NCBI GenBank assembly: GCA_964617245.1
Contig: CAZTWF010000059.1
Location: forward strand, 1-30,649
Direction: 5' to 3'
DNA length: 30,649 nt
DNA from: WYZ-LMO11 sp964617245
GTDB lineage: Archaea; Thermoproteota; Methanomethylicia; Methanomethylicales; Methanomethylicaceae
Position 1 is the stretch's first letter; every line of letters begins with the position of its first letter. The notes under the pieces were generated by a model, which saw only the letters and a list, made by a program, of their open reading frames with translations, was not told the origin of the DNA and did not search any database. The position numbers were made by a program, and so were the translations under genes. Below, piece by piece: positions 1-7,519 of this stretch.

Positions 1-80
1 ATTTAGAAAAGCTTTAAGTAATTTTTAAAATATTAAACAATAAGTAGATTAAAAAATTAATCATTAGGGGCATTAATAAA

Positions 81-1616
81 ATGAAGTACAATAAATTTAT
101 CATAAGTATAACTCCTGATATAGCTTTAGATTTAGGATACACTTATGCTGGTGGACTTGGTGTATTAGAAGGTGATAAATTTTATGCTGCTTCTAAATTG
201 AATTTAAATTATTTAGTTTTTAGCTTATTTTATAAAAATGGTTATGTAGATTATGATTTTGATATTAATGATAATCCAATTCCTAAACCTCAAATACAAC
301 CTGAAGAATTTTTAAAAAATCTAAAATTTTCTGATGAAATAAATATTCAATTAAAAAATGAAAATATAAAAGTTCAAGTATTAGAATATATTGAGGGAAA
401 ATCTAAGGTAATATTTTTTAATCCTATATCTCCTGAATGGGCTACAAAATTAACTGAACGATTATATATTGAAGAAAATCAAGAAATACGTTTTCTTAAA
501 TATGTTTTACTTGCAAAATCTTCAGCAGTATATATACGAAAAAATATTCCATTAGAAGATATAGAATATATAGATTTGCAAGAAGCCTATGCTGCTATAT
601 TACCATTAATATTAAAAATGCCTGGAAAGTATAGAATAGTAATACATACAGCAGGTCCCTGGGGACATCCTACTTTTTCAAGAGAATTATTTAAAAATGA
701 ATTTCAATATTCTTTTATAGATCAAGATATTGTATTAACTGAAATTGGACTTTCTGTAGCTAAACAAGCCTTTGCAGTTTCTGTTAAACATTTTGATATA
801 TTACTTAAAATTTTTCCTCATCATAGTGAAAAATTTACATTTGTTACAAATGGTATAAATTTAGATAGATGGATGAATAATAGGTTAAGAGAAGAAGTTT
901 ATGGAATTAGAATGGATAGATTTGTTGATATAAGAAGAGAGATAAAAGATAATTTGATCGATTACTTATCAAAATTTAAGGATATTGATTTAGATAATAA
1001 ATTTATTGCAATATGGGCAAGAAGAATTGTACCATATAAAAGACCTGATTTTCCATTAAGACTTTTATCTAATATAAAAGATAAACGAATTGTTCTTGTA
1101 TTAAGTGGAAAAGCATATCCTTATGATTTTGAAGGATTAGAATATATGCGAATTTTCAGAAGACTTCATAAAGAAAATGAAAATGTTATTTATATACCAA
1201 ATTATTCAATAGAAATAGCAAAATTTCTATTAAGTGGAGGAGACTTATTATTATTTACACCATTTTCTGGTTGGGAAGCATGTGGTACTAGTTATATGAA
1301 GGCAGCTGTAAATGGTGTTCCAACATTAGCTTCAATTGATGGAGGAGCTTTAGAATTCATAGTAAATAATATAAATGGTTGGCTATTTGGTAGAGATTTA
1401 AGAGAATTAATAGACTATAAAAGTCAAAAAGCTAAAGAAATAAATGAAGAAGAATATAATGAATTTCAGTCATTATTCTTTAAAATATTTAATATGTATT
1501 TTAATGAACCTGAAGATTATTATAGAGTTGCATTAAATGCTTTAAGAACATTTCTATTTCGTGCAAATATAGAAAGAGTATTAAAAGAGTATTATCCTAA
1601 TATAATAGAAATATGA
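81..1616 (+). CDS. Alpha-glucan (glycogen/maltodextrin) phosphorylase-like protein, GT35 family
   Basis: 511 aa. It probably releases glucose-1-phosphate from storage alpha-glucan in the cytoplasm. Near the N-terminus a GGLGVLEGDKFYAAS stretch matches the GGLGVLAGDHLKSAS signature of glycogen phosphorylases. The middle has a VTNGINLDRWM loop and WARRIVPYKRP, like the FARR..TYKR segment of the family. Near residues 397-425 the GTSYMK motif places the expected pyridoxal-phosphate lysine at K407, followed by an NGVPTLASIDGG loop. At 511 aa it is shorter than the roughly 800 aa bacterial and eukaryotic enzymes but resembles the short archaeal form. The ATG has an AT-rich TATA-like stretch about 27 nt upstream (49-59), so it may be leaderless. 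It stands 64 nt before proB on the same strand. A GT-B glycogen synthase is the main alternative, but the PLP motif argues against it. Confidence 0.8.
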   Translation: MKYNKFIISITPDIALDLGYTYAGGLGVLEGDKFYAASKLNLNYLVFSLFYKNGYVDYDFDINDNPIPKPQIQPEEFLKNLKFSDEINIQLKNENIKVQVLEYIEGKSKVIFFNPISPEWATKLTERLYIEENQEIRFLKYVLLAKSSAVYIRKNIPLEDIEYIDLQEAYAAILPLILKMPGKYRIVIHTAGPWGHPTFSRELFKNEFQYSFIDQDIVLTEIGLSVAKQAFAVSVKHFDILLKIFPHHSEKFTFVTNGINLDRWMNNRLREEVYGIRMDRFVDIRREIKDNLIDYLSKFKDIDLDNKFIAIWARRIVPYKRPDFPLRLLSNIKDKRIVLVLSGKAYPYDFEGLEYMRIFRRLHKENENVIYIPNYSIEIAKFLLSGGDLLLFTPFSGWEACGTSYMKAAVNGVPTLASIDGGALEFIVNNINGWLFGRDLRELIDYKSQKAKEINEEEYNEFQSLFFKIFNMYFNEPEDYYRVALNALRTFLFRANIERVLKEYYPNIIEI

Positions 1617-1630
1617 TGGAAATATTAATG

Positions 1631-1654
1631 GATAATATTATAGATAATATTAAT
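1631..1654. repeat. Two tandem 12-bp AT-rich repeats upstream of proB
   Basis: The word GATAATATTA occurs at 1631-1640 and again at 1643-1652, exactly 12 nt apart, in the short spacer before the proline operon. The second copy runs into the proB TATA-like box. It could be an operator or simply low-complexity AT-rich DNA. Confidence 0.45.
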
Positions 1655-1657
1655 ATA
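1650..1657 (+). promoter_or_regulatory. TATA-like box of the proBAC operon
   Basis: TTAATATA is centred about 27 nt before the proB ATG, the distance normally seen between an archaeal TATA box and its transcription start. No Shine-Dalgarno sequence precedes the ATG, so the transcript is probably leaderless. This is inferred from spacing only. Confidence 0.45.
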
Positions 1658-1680
1658 ACTCTATAGAGTGATTTAAAATT

Positions 1681-2481
1681 ATGGAAGAGGATTATAGGAA
1701 AGAATTAAGAAAATCAAAACTTATTGTAGTTAAAGTAGGATCATCTTCATTATCTGATAAAGAAGGCTTTCTTGATATTAAGAAAATTGAAAAATTATGT
1801 AGTGAAATAGTAAATCTAAAAAATAGAGATATTGATGTAATACTTGTGTCTTCTGGAGCTATAAGAGCTGGAAGAGCTCTTATCAAAAGTAAAAATAAGA
1901 GCTCAACTATGCCAAGTCTTCAAGCTCTAGCTGCTGTAGGTCAAGTAATTTTAATGGAGGCGTATAGAAAAATAATGGAACAAAGAAAACATATTGTAGC
2001 TCAAATATTGTTAACTTGGGATGATTTTAAGAATAAGAGAAGACTAAGAAATCTCTTAAATACACTAAATACTCTTTTAAGCTTTGGAGTAATTCCTATT
2101 ATTAATGAAAATGATACTGTAGCTGTAGATGAAATAAAATTTGGTGATAATGATACTCTTTCAGCTCTAGTAGCAAAATATATGCAAGCAGATTTACTAA
2201 TCATTCTATCTGATGTTGATGGCTTATATTCTGGAGATCCTAGTGATAAGAATTCAAGATTTATTTCTTTTGTAAATGAAATTACTCCAGAAATTGAAAA
2301 ATATGCACAAAATAAATATGAAGGATTTGGAGGTATGACAACAAAAATTAAAGCTGCAAAAATAGTTATGGAGGCTGGAATACCAATGATAATTGCTAAT
2401 AGTTCTATTGATAATGTATTAGAAAGAATAATTTTAGGAGAAAAAATTGGTACAATATTTGTTCCTAAGGTGGGATTATGA
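1681..2481 (+). CDS. proB: Glutamate 5-kinase
   Basis: 266 aa amino-acid-kinase fold enzyme. It phosphorylates L-glutamate with ATP in the first committed step of proline synthesis. Visible family motifs are the N-terminal KVGSSSLSD nucleotide loop, the glutamate-binding NENDTVAV..IKFGDNDTLSA segment, ILSDVDGLYSGDP, and GFGGMTTKIKAA. Length matches the kinase domain alone: the C-terminal PUA domain of the roughly 367 aa enterobacterial enzyme is absent. The ATG at 1681 is the first in frame and sits about 27 nt after a TATA-like box. Its TGA stop overlaps the ATG of proA (ATGA), which implies translational coupling. Complete enzyme; confident call. Confidence 0.95.
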   Translation: MEEDYRKELRKSKLIVVKVGSSSLSDKEGFLDIKKIEKLCSEIVNLKNRDIDVILVSSGAIRAGRALIKSKNKSSTMPSLQALAAVGQVILMEAYRKIMEQRKHIVAQILLTWDDFKNKRRLRNLLNTLNTLLSFGVIPIINENDTVAVDEIKFGDNDTLSALVAKYMQADLLIILSDVDGLYSGDPSDKNSRFISFVNEITPEIEKYAQNKYEGFGGMTTKIKAAKIVMEAGIPMIIANSSIDNVLERIILGEKIGTIFVPKVGL

Positions 2482-3824
2482 GTCTTTATTCACAAGTTTT
2501 ACAAGCAAAAAAAGCTAGTCTTATTCTTGCTAATATTCCAAGAGAAATTAAAGATAAGGCTTTAAAAGCTTCTGCTAATGCTATAAGAAAAAACAAAGAA
2601 TTGATATTAGAAGCAAATAAAAAAGATCTAGAAATAGCTTTATCATTATTAAAAGAAGGAAAAATTACTAAGCCTCTAGTTGATCGTTTAAAATTAGATG
2701 AAAATAAAATAAATGAAATATGTATAATGATAGAAAAAGTAGCAGAATTAGAAGATCCTGTAGGAAAAACTGTTTATGCAATTAAGATGGATGAAGGTTT
2801 AAATTTATTTAAAATAACTGTTCCTTTTGGTGTTATTGCAGCAATTTTTGAAAGTAGACCAGATGCCTTACCTCAAATAGCATCATTATGTATAAAATCT
2901 GGAAATGCTGTTATTTTAAAAGGAGGTTCTGAGGCAAAATTTTCTAATAGAGCATTATTTGAAATAATGTATAATTCCTTTATATCAGAAGGTCTTCCTG
3001 AAGGCTGTATGCAATTAATAGAAGAAAGAGAGGCAATAAAAGAATTATTAAAAATGGAAAATCTAATTGATCTTATAATACCAAGAGGAAGTAATGAATT
3101 CATAAGATATATACAAGAAAATACAAGAATACCTGTATTAGGACATTCTGCAGGAATTTGTCATATATATATTGATAAAAGTGCAAATAAAGAAAAAGCA
3201 ATAGAAATTGCTTATGATGCAAGAGTTCAATATCCTGCTGCTTGTAATTCTATGAAAATCCTTCTTATTGATAAAGCCATTGCTAATGAAATTTTACCAG
3301 ATCTTGTAAAACGTATGATAGAAGGTGGTGTAAAAATAAAGGGATGTCCTGAAACATTAAAAATATTAAATGCTTATGGAATATCTATAGAAGCAGCAAC
3401 TGAAGAAGATTGGTCTACTGAATATTTAGATCTTATTCTTCCAATAAAAATAGTAAATGGTGTTGATGAAGCAATTGAACATATAAATCGTTATGGCTCT
3501 CATCATACTGATTCTATTATTGCTGAAGATATTTTAGCTATTAAGAAATTCTTAACCATGGTTGATTCTTCAAGTGTAATGTGTAATACATCAACAAGAT
3601 TTAGTGATGGTTATAGATATGGTTTAGGTGCTGAAGTTGGTATTTCTACAAATAAAATACATGCAAGAGGGCCTGTTGGATTAGAGGGGCTTGTAACAAC
3701 AAAATATATCTTAATTGGTTCTGGGCAAATAGTTTCAAATTATATTGGAAAAAATGCTAAACGTTTTATTCATGAAAAAATTACAGGTTCATGGATTGAA
3801 TATTTAGAGAGTGGAAAGAAATGA
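2478..3824 (+). CDS. proA: Glutamate-5-semialdehyde dehydrogenase (gamma-glutamyl phosphate reductase)
   Basis: 448 aa. It reduces the unstable gamma-glutamyl phosphate made by ProB with NADPH to glutamate semialdehyde, which cyclises to pyrroline-5-carboxylate. The aldehyde dehydrogenase fold is recognisable: VPFGVIAAIFESRPDA, then SGNAVILKGGSEA, then the catalytic cysteine C256 in QYPAACNSMK. The C-terminal ARGPVGLEGLVTTKYI is a ProA signature. The length is slightly over the 415-420 aa of bacterial ProA. It overlaps proB and proC by four nucleotides each (ATGA in both cases), so the three genes form one coupled operon. ProB and ProA are expected to hand over their labile intermediate directly. 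Confidence 0.95.
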   Translation: MSLYSQVLQAKKASLILANIPREIKDKALKASANAIRKNKELILEANKKDLEIALSLLKEGKITKPLVDRLKLDENKINEICIMIEKVAELEDPVGKTVYAIKMDEGLNLFKITVPFGVIAAIFESRPDALPQIASLCIKSGNAVILKGGSEAKFSNRALFEIMYNSFISEGLPEGCMQLIEEREAIKELLKMENLIDLIIPRGSNEFIRYIQENTRIPVLGHSAGICHIYIDKSANKEKAIEIAYDARVQYPAACNSMKILLIDKAIANEILPDLVKRMIEGGVKIKGCPETLKILNAYGISIEAATEEDWSTEYLDLILPIKIVNGVDEAIEHINRYGSHHTDSIIAEDILAIKKFLTMVDSSSVMCNTSTRFSDGYRYGLGAEVGISTNKIHARGPVGLEGLVTTKYILIGSGQIVSNYIGKNAKRFIHEKITGSWIEYLESGKK

Positions 3825-4630
3825 AAATTGGATTAATAGGATATGGAAGAATGGGAAAATCTTTTGTAGAAGGTATTTTAAGAAGTAATATCATAGATAA
3901 AAAATCAATTTTTATCTATGATATAAATGAAGAAAAATTAAAAATTGCTAAAGAGGATGGTCTAATAGTAAAGAAATCATTATCAGAATTAGAGAATTGT
4001 GATATTATTATAATTGCAGTTAAACCAAAGGATTATAATCAATTACTAGATGATATGAAAGATAAAATTAATACAAATCCACTTATAGTCTCCTTTGCTG
4101 CTGGTATTAAAATTTCATATATTGAGTCTAAACTTGGTGAAAATGCAAAAATTGTAAGAGTTATGCCAAATATATGTACATCTATAGGAGAGGCTGTATC
4201 TGCTATTATTTTCAATAAAAATGTAAAAGAAAATGAAAAATTAATTATAAATAAAATTTTTGAAAATCTTGGTATGGTTATTTTATTAGAAAATGAGGAT
4301 TTAATAGATGTTATTACCGGATTAAGTGGAAGTGGTCCAGCTTATTTCTTTTTAATTATGAAGTCTATGGTAGAATTAGGAAAAAAGTATGGATTAGATG
4401 AGAATATTGCAATAAAATTAGTAGCACAAACATGTAAAGGAGCTGGAGCACTTGTATTACAATCCAAGGAAGATCTTGATAAATTAATTAGAATGGTGGC
4501 TACTCCTGGCGGAATTACAGAAGAGGCCTTAAAAATAATGATCTCAAGAGATATTATGAATATAATTCATAGCTCTATATCTACTGCTATAGAAAAAGCT
4601 AAACTTATTCACCAGAATATCTCAAAATAG
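3821..4630 (+). CDS. proC: Pyrroline-5-carboxylate reductase
   Basis: 269 aa. It performs the last step of proline synthesis, the NAD(P)H-dependent reduction of pyrroline-5-carboxylate. The Rossmann nucleotide loop GLIGYGRMGKS lies at the very N-terminus, followed by VKPKDY and VRVMPN in the middle. The C-terminal half has the family hallmarks ITGLSGSGPAYFF and MVATPGGITEEAL. The length is normal for the family. Its start overlaps the end of proA by four nucleotides. Its last 26 nt overlap the 3' end of the convergent aRF1 gene; both reading frames stay intact up to their ends, so this looks real rather than an error. Confidence 0.95.
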   Translation: MKIGLIGYGRMGKSFVEGILRSNIIDKKSIFIYDINEEKLKIAKEDGLIVKKSLSELENCDIIIIAVKPKDYNQLLDDMKDKINTNPLIVSFAAGIKISYIESKLGENAKIVRVMPNICTSIGEAVSAIIFNKNVKENEKLIINKIFENLGMVILLENEDLIDVITGLSGSGPAYFFLIMKSMVELGKKYGLDENIAIKLVAQTCKGAGALVLQSKEDLDKLIRMVATPGGITEEALKIMISRDIMNIIHSSISTAIEKAKLIHQNISK

Positions 4631-5837
4631 CTACAATTCCACCAAATGATTTTAAAAGTATTTTTCCTTCATTTGTTTCTGTTGAAATTATCTCTACTTG
4701 TGCTTTAGTTTTTTCTGCAAGTTGGATAAATTCTTCTACAAGACTTTTTACTTCTTCTTCATACATTGTTCCTCCACATTTTTCACAAATCTCTTTATTA
4801 ATAACTAATCTCTTTTCTTGAGTTATTTCTTTTTCAAATCCACAAGATTGACATTTTAATCTTATTCTATACTTCTCAATATCAGAAGAGATTAAAAGTA
4901 ATTTTACAATTCCTTTTTCTAGTTTATCTCTTACTTCTTTTTCACCATAAGTTACATGATTAATTGATTTTGCTAAAAGTTCTAAGAAATTTTGAACAAG
5001 TATTTTTTCTTTTAAAAGTTCAACATCTTTAAGTACTTCTTTTGATTTTTCTATTAATTCATATACCCCAGGCTCTTCAGTATATCCTAAATCTTCTACA
5101 CTTATTACTTTACTTTGTAATTGATAATGAAGATAATTTCCAGTATAGAATTCATTTTTTGTAGGGCCAGGTCCTCCAATAATTATTCCTTTTAAATTTA
5201 TATTTAAGAAATGTTTTTCTGCATGTTCTGCAACTCTTTTATAAAAATCATGAGCTGCAAGTTCTATTAATCTTTGAAATCTTCTTGCAGATTGTCCTCC
5301 AGCATCATGTTTTCCTGGTACACCAGAAGTTATAGTTTCAAGAATTTCAATTCTTTTTCCTTTTAATATAGCAAAAGTTGCACTACTTCTATCCATTACA
5401 ATTAATCCATAAAATTCTTTTTCAGTAAGCATTTCTTTTATTGGTTCTAAGTAAAATTTTGAATCACATCTATAATAATAAATTGATATAGGCTCAGGAG
5501 GTTCTATAACATAAATTTCTATTTTTTCACTTCCAGGAGGACCTCTAGGTATGGCACCACAAAATATTACTAATCCATTTTGTGGTGCTGTTTTAAATAG
5601 TTTAAGTCTTTGCATTATACTCTCTATGGCATCTTGGACATTTTTTCTTGTAGATTTAGATTTAATATTTGCTGCAGTTCCATATTCTTCTCTTAAGCTA
5701 CTCATAACATCAGCTATTGGTCTTCCTGGTGGTATATAAAGAGAAATAAGTTCTGTACCCCTGCCTTCTTTAGACTCCAGTTCTTCTACTAATTTTTTTA
5801 ATCTATATATTTCTACTGAAGATCTTTTTTCTAACAT
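4605..5837 (-). CDS. prf1: Peptide chain release factor aRF1
   Basis: 410 aa archaeal class I release factor, reading all three stop codons and triggering hydrolysis of peptidyl-tRNA on the ribosome. The stop-codon reading NIKS motif is at residues 57-60 in the N domain. The universally conserved GGQ is at 180-182 in the M domain, inside GKHDAGGQSARRF. The C domain carries a zinc ribbon with CQSCG and CEKCGG pairs, as in many archaeal aRF1 proteins. Length agrees with the family. The ATG at 5837 lies about 29 nt from a TATA-like box that also points at pyrH on the other strand. The 3' end runs 26 nt into proC. Confidence 0.96.
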   Translation of the reverse strand: MLEKRSSVEIYRLKKLVEELESKEGRGTELISLYIPPGRPIADVMSSLREEYGTAANIKSKSTRKNVQDAIESIMQRLKLFKTAPQNGLVIFCGAIPRGPPGSEKIEIYVIEPPEPISIYYYRCDSKFYLEPIKEMLTEKEFYGLIVMDRSSATFAILKGKRIEILETITSGVPGKHDAGGQSARRFQRLIELAAHDFYKRVAEHAEKHFLNINLKGIIIGGPGPTKNEFYTGNYLHYQLQSKVISVEDLGYTEEPGVYELIEKSKEVLKDVELLKEKILVQNFLELLAKSINHVTYGEKEVRDKLEKGIVKLLLISSDIEKYRIRLKCQSCGFEKEITQEKRLVINKEICEKCGGTMYEEEVKSLVEEFIQLAEKTKAQVEIISTETNEGKILLKSFGGIVAILRYSGE

Positions 5838-5862
5838 TGTTCTATCCTCTTTTCAATTAAGC

Positions 5863-5870
5863 TTTATATA
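5863..5870. promoter_or_regulatory. Candidate shared TATA box for the divergent aRF1 and pyrH genes
   Basis: TTTATATA sits almost at the middle of the roughly 55-nt gap. It is about 27 nt from the GTG start of pyrH to the right and about 29 nt from the ATG of aRF1 to the left. The core TATATA reads the same on both strands, so it could serve both genes with very short or no leaders. A second weaker AT-rich word (ACTATATC, about 5877-5884) could serve aRF1 alone. Confidence 0.5.
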
Positions 5871-5892
5871 TCTCTTACTATATCTTTTCTTG

Positions 5893-6579
5893 GTGGAAAT
5901 ATTGAATATTACAATAAAATTAAGTGGGCATATTTTATTTCCTTCTTTTGATCTATCTGATTTGAGACCATATGCTGAAGTAATTAAAAAAATAAAAAGT
6001 ATTGGTCATATGCCATATGTTGTTGTTGGAGGAGGAGTTCCTGCAAGATATTATATAAATTTAGCAAGAGCACATGGAGCTGATGAATCTACATGTGATT
6101 ATATTGGAATAAGTATTGCTAATATAAATGCAAGAATCTTTATTAATGCTTTAGGAGATGAGGCATGTCAATTTGTACCAACAAATTTTAAAGAATTAGA
6201 TGAGGCAATTTCTACAGGAAAAATTGTAGTTATGGGTGGCCTTCAACCAGGTCAATCAACAACTGCAGTCTCTTCTGTATTAGCTGAAAGAACAAATTCA
6301 AAGCTTTTTATAATAACTACAAATATAGATGGTGTATATACAGCAGATCCAAAAAAAGATCCTAATGCTAAAAAATATGATACCATAAACGTTGATGAAT
6401 TAATGAAAATACTAGAATCTCAAGGAATTAAAGCTGGAGAATATGATCTATTAGATCCTATTGCTCTAAAAATTATTAAACGTTCTAAAATAATAACAAA
6501 AGTAATAAATGGAAAAGACCCAATTAATATATTAAAAGCAATAGTTGGTGAAAAAATAGGAACTACAATATTACCATAG
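5893..6579 (+). CDS. pyrH: UMP kinase (archaeal amino-acid-kinase-fold type)
   Basis: About 228 aa. It phosphorylates UMP to UDP in pyrimidine nucleotide synthesis. The N-terminal ITIKLSGHIL loop, the VVVGGGVPARYY segment, VMGGLQPGQSTT and TNIDGVYTADPKKDPNAKK match archaeal PyrH, as does the C-terminal IVGEKIGTTI. Two adjacent in-frame start codons exist, TTG at 5890 and GTG at 5893. I chose GTG because it lies 27 nt from the TATA box, as expected for a leaderless start. The zinc-ribbon membrane protein gene follows immediately. Confidence 0.92.
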   Translation: MEILNITIKLSGHILFPSFDLSDLRPYAEVIKKIKSIGHMPYVVVGGGVPARYYINLARAHGADESTCDYIGISIANINARIFINALGDEACQFVPTNFKELDEAISTGKIVVMGGLQPGQSTTAVSSVLAERTNSKLFIITTNIDGVYTADPKKDPNAKKYDTINVDELMKILESQGIKAGEYDLLDPIALKIIKRSKIITKVINGKDPINILKAIVGEKIGTTILP

Positions 6580-6588
6580 GTGTTGAAA

Positions 6589-6804
6589 ATGTCAAAAAGA
6601 AAAGAAGAATGGGGTCCTCATTCTCATTGTATTATTTGTGGTAAGGCTATTCCTGAAGGAGATAAAACATGTTCAGAAGAATGTAAGAAAAAATATGAGA
6701 ATGAAATTAAACGTTATAAACAACAACAAACAATTAGTTATATTTTCATTATGATGATGATAGTTTTCATATTAGTCTTATTCTTATTTCCATACTTTGG
6801 ATAA
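6589..6804 (+). CDS. Small zinc-ribbon, single-membrane-span protein (DUF2116-like)
   Basis: 71 aa from the chosen ATG. The N-terminal half has paired cysteines in HCIICGKAIPEGDKTCSEEC, a metal-binding knuckle, followed by a lysine-rich linker and one hydrophobic helix near the C-terminus (about residues 47-69). The layout matches the small archaeal DUF2116 proteins, whose function is unknown. In-frame GTG (6580) and TTG (6583) codons lie further upstream, but AGGTG at 6578-6582, six nucleotides before the ATG at 6589, looks like its ribosome binding site and overlaps the pyrH stop. It is therefore probably co-transcribed with pyrH. Confidence 0.75.
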   Translation: MSKRKEEWGPHSHCIICGKAIPEGDKTCSEECKKKYENEIKRYKQQQTISYIFIMMMIVFILVLFLFPYFG

Positions 6805-6839
6805 AAATTAAATATCTTTATTCTTATCTTTTTTATGGA

Positions 6840-6950
6840 GCGGGGGTTCCCTAGCTAGGTTAAAGGGGGAGGACTCAAGGTCTATTTAAGATATAAAGAT
6901 GGGTTATCCTCTGGCGTAGGCCTTCGTGGGTTCAAATCCCACCCCCCGCA
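6840..6950 (+). tRNA. tRNA-Leu(CAA) with intron
   Basis: The acceptor arms GCGGGGG (6840-6846) and CCCCCGC (6943-6949) pair perfectly, with discriminator A at 6950. The T arm is GTGGG-TTCAAAT-CCCAC. A long variable arm between about 6912 and 6925 makes it a type II tRNA. The anticodon stem is GAGGA (6869-6873) with TCCTC (6907-6911), and the loop begins CTCAAG, giving anticodon CAA at 6876-6878. A 26-nt intron interrupts the loop. The mature tRNA is 85 nt. No CCA is encoded. A TATA-like AAATTAAATATC at about 6805-6816 lies at the right distance upstream. Confidence 0.93.
6880..6905 (+). other. tRNA-Leu intron with bulge-helix-bulge
   Basis: The intron is at the canonical position between tRNA nucleotides 37 and 38. 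A four-pair central helix can form between CTCA (6874-6877) and TGGG (6900-6903). It is flanked by the three-nucleotide bulges AGG (6878-6880) and TTA (6904-6906). This is the substrate form of the archaeal splicing endonuclease and gives exactly these cut sites. Confidence 0.85.
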
Positions 6951-7040
6951 CTAATTATACTTACAAAAATGACTAAAATTATGGCTATCTCAATAAGACT
7001 TGTAAAAATAGAGAGACTTAAAGAATTTAGAAGCTATCAT

Positions 7041-7466
7041 CTATATATCAAATAGATTCAATCCAGTAACAGGATCATACTTTCTGCTAAGTATTGGAGA
7101 TAATTCCCTTAAATAAACTTCACATGCAAATATCTTTGATCCTTCAGTTAAATGACCTGCATAGCATCTTCCTTCTCTATCAGATAAAACTAAATGAGCA
7201 TGAACCATTACATCATTATTTAATATTGCAATATTTCCAATACCAGATACAATTTCTACAGGAAAGTCAAATGTAATATTTACATATCTTTTTTCACTTT
7301 GAATATAATAGAATAACGAGGCTTTTTTTAAAGCTCCTAATAATGTAAAAACAGCAGTATTGATATTAAGTTTTTTTGCTAATTCTTTTAATGAAAGTAA
7401 TAAATCAGCATCATATGGAAGCTTACAAATAAATTCTCTCATTCCTTTTACTTCTTTATAACTCAT
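7041..7466 (-). CDS. PPC-domain (DUF296) protein, possible DNA-binding protein
   Basis: 141 aa, essentially one PPC domain (plant and prokaryote conserved, PF03479). The hallmark is the central HAHLVLSDREGRCYAGHL run, whose HxH pair and glycine-histidine turn match the family, followed by EVYLREL. In plants this domain accompanies AT-hooks; the single-domain prokaryotic proteins form trimers and have no firm function, with DNA binding often assumed. No AT-hook is visible here. The gene is divergent from trm56 with a 53-nt gap that holds one TATA-like element. Family call good, function open. Confidence 0.8.
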   Translation of the reverse strand: MSYKEVKGMREFICKLPYDADLLLSLKELAKKLNINTAVFTLLGALKKASLFYYIQSEKRYVNITFDFPVEIVSGIGNIAILNNDVMVHAHLVLSDREGRCYAGHLTEGSKIFACEVYLRELSPILSRKYDPVTGLNLFDI

Positions 7467-7489
7467 AATCTCTCATTATTCAAATATAG

Positions 7490-7499
7490 TTAAATATTT
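7490..7499. promoter_or_regulatory. Candidate shared TATA box for the PPC gene and trm56
   Basis: TTAAATATTT contains the self-complementary core AAATATTT. It is about 25 nt before the ATG of trm56 and about 29 nt from the ATG of the PPC gene on the other strand. Neither gene has an obvious ribosome binding site, so both may be leaderless. Confidence 0.45.
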
Positions 7500-7519
7500 T
7501 TCTAAATTAAATAGTATTA

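Noticed and set aside
1622..1657. Imperfect inverted repeat of ATATTAAT before proB
   Set aside because: Built only of A and T with many alternative registers; expected by chance in such DNA. Only the exact direct repeat was kept.
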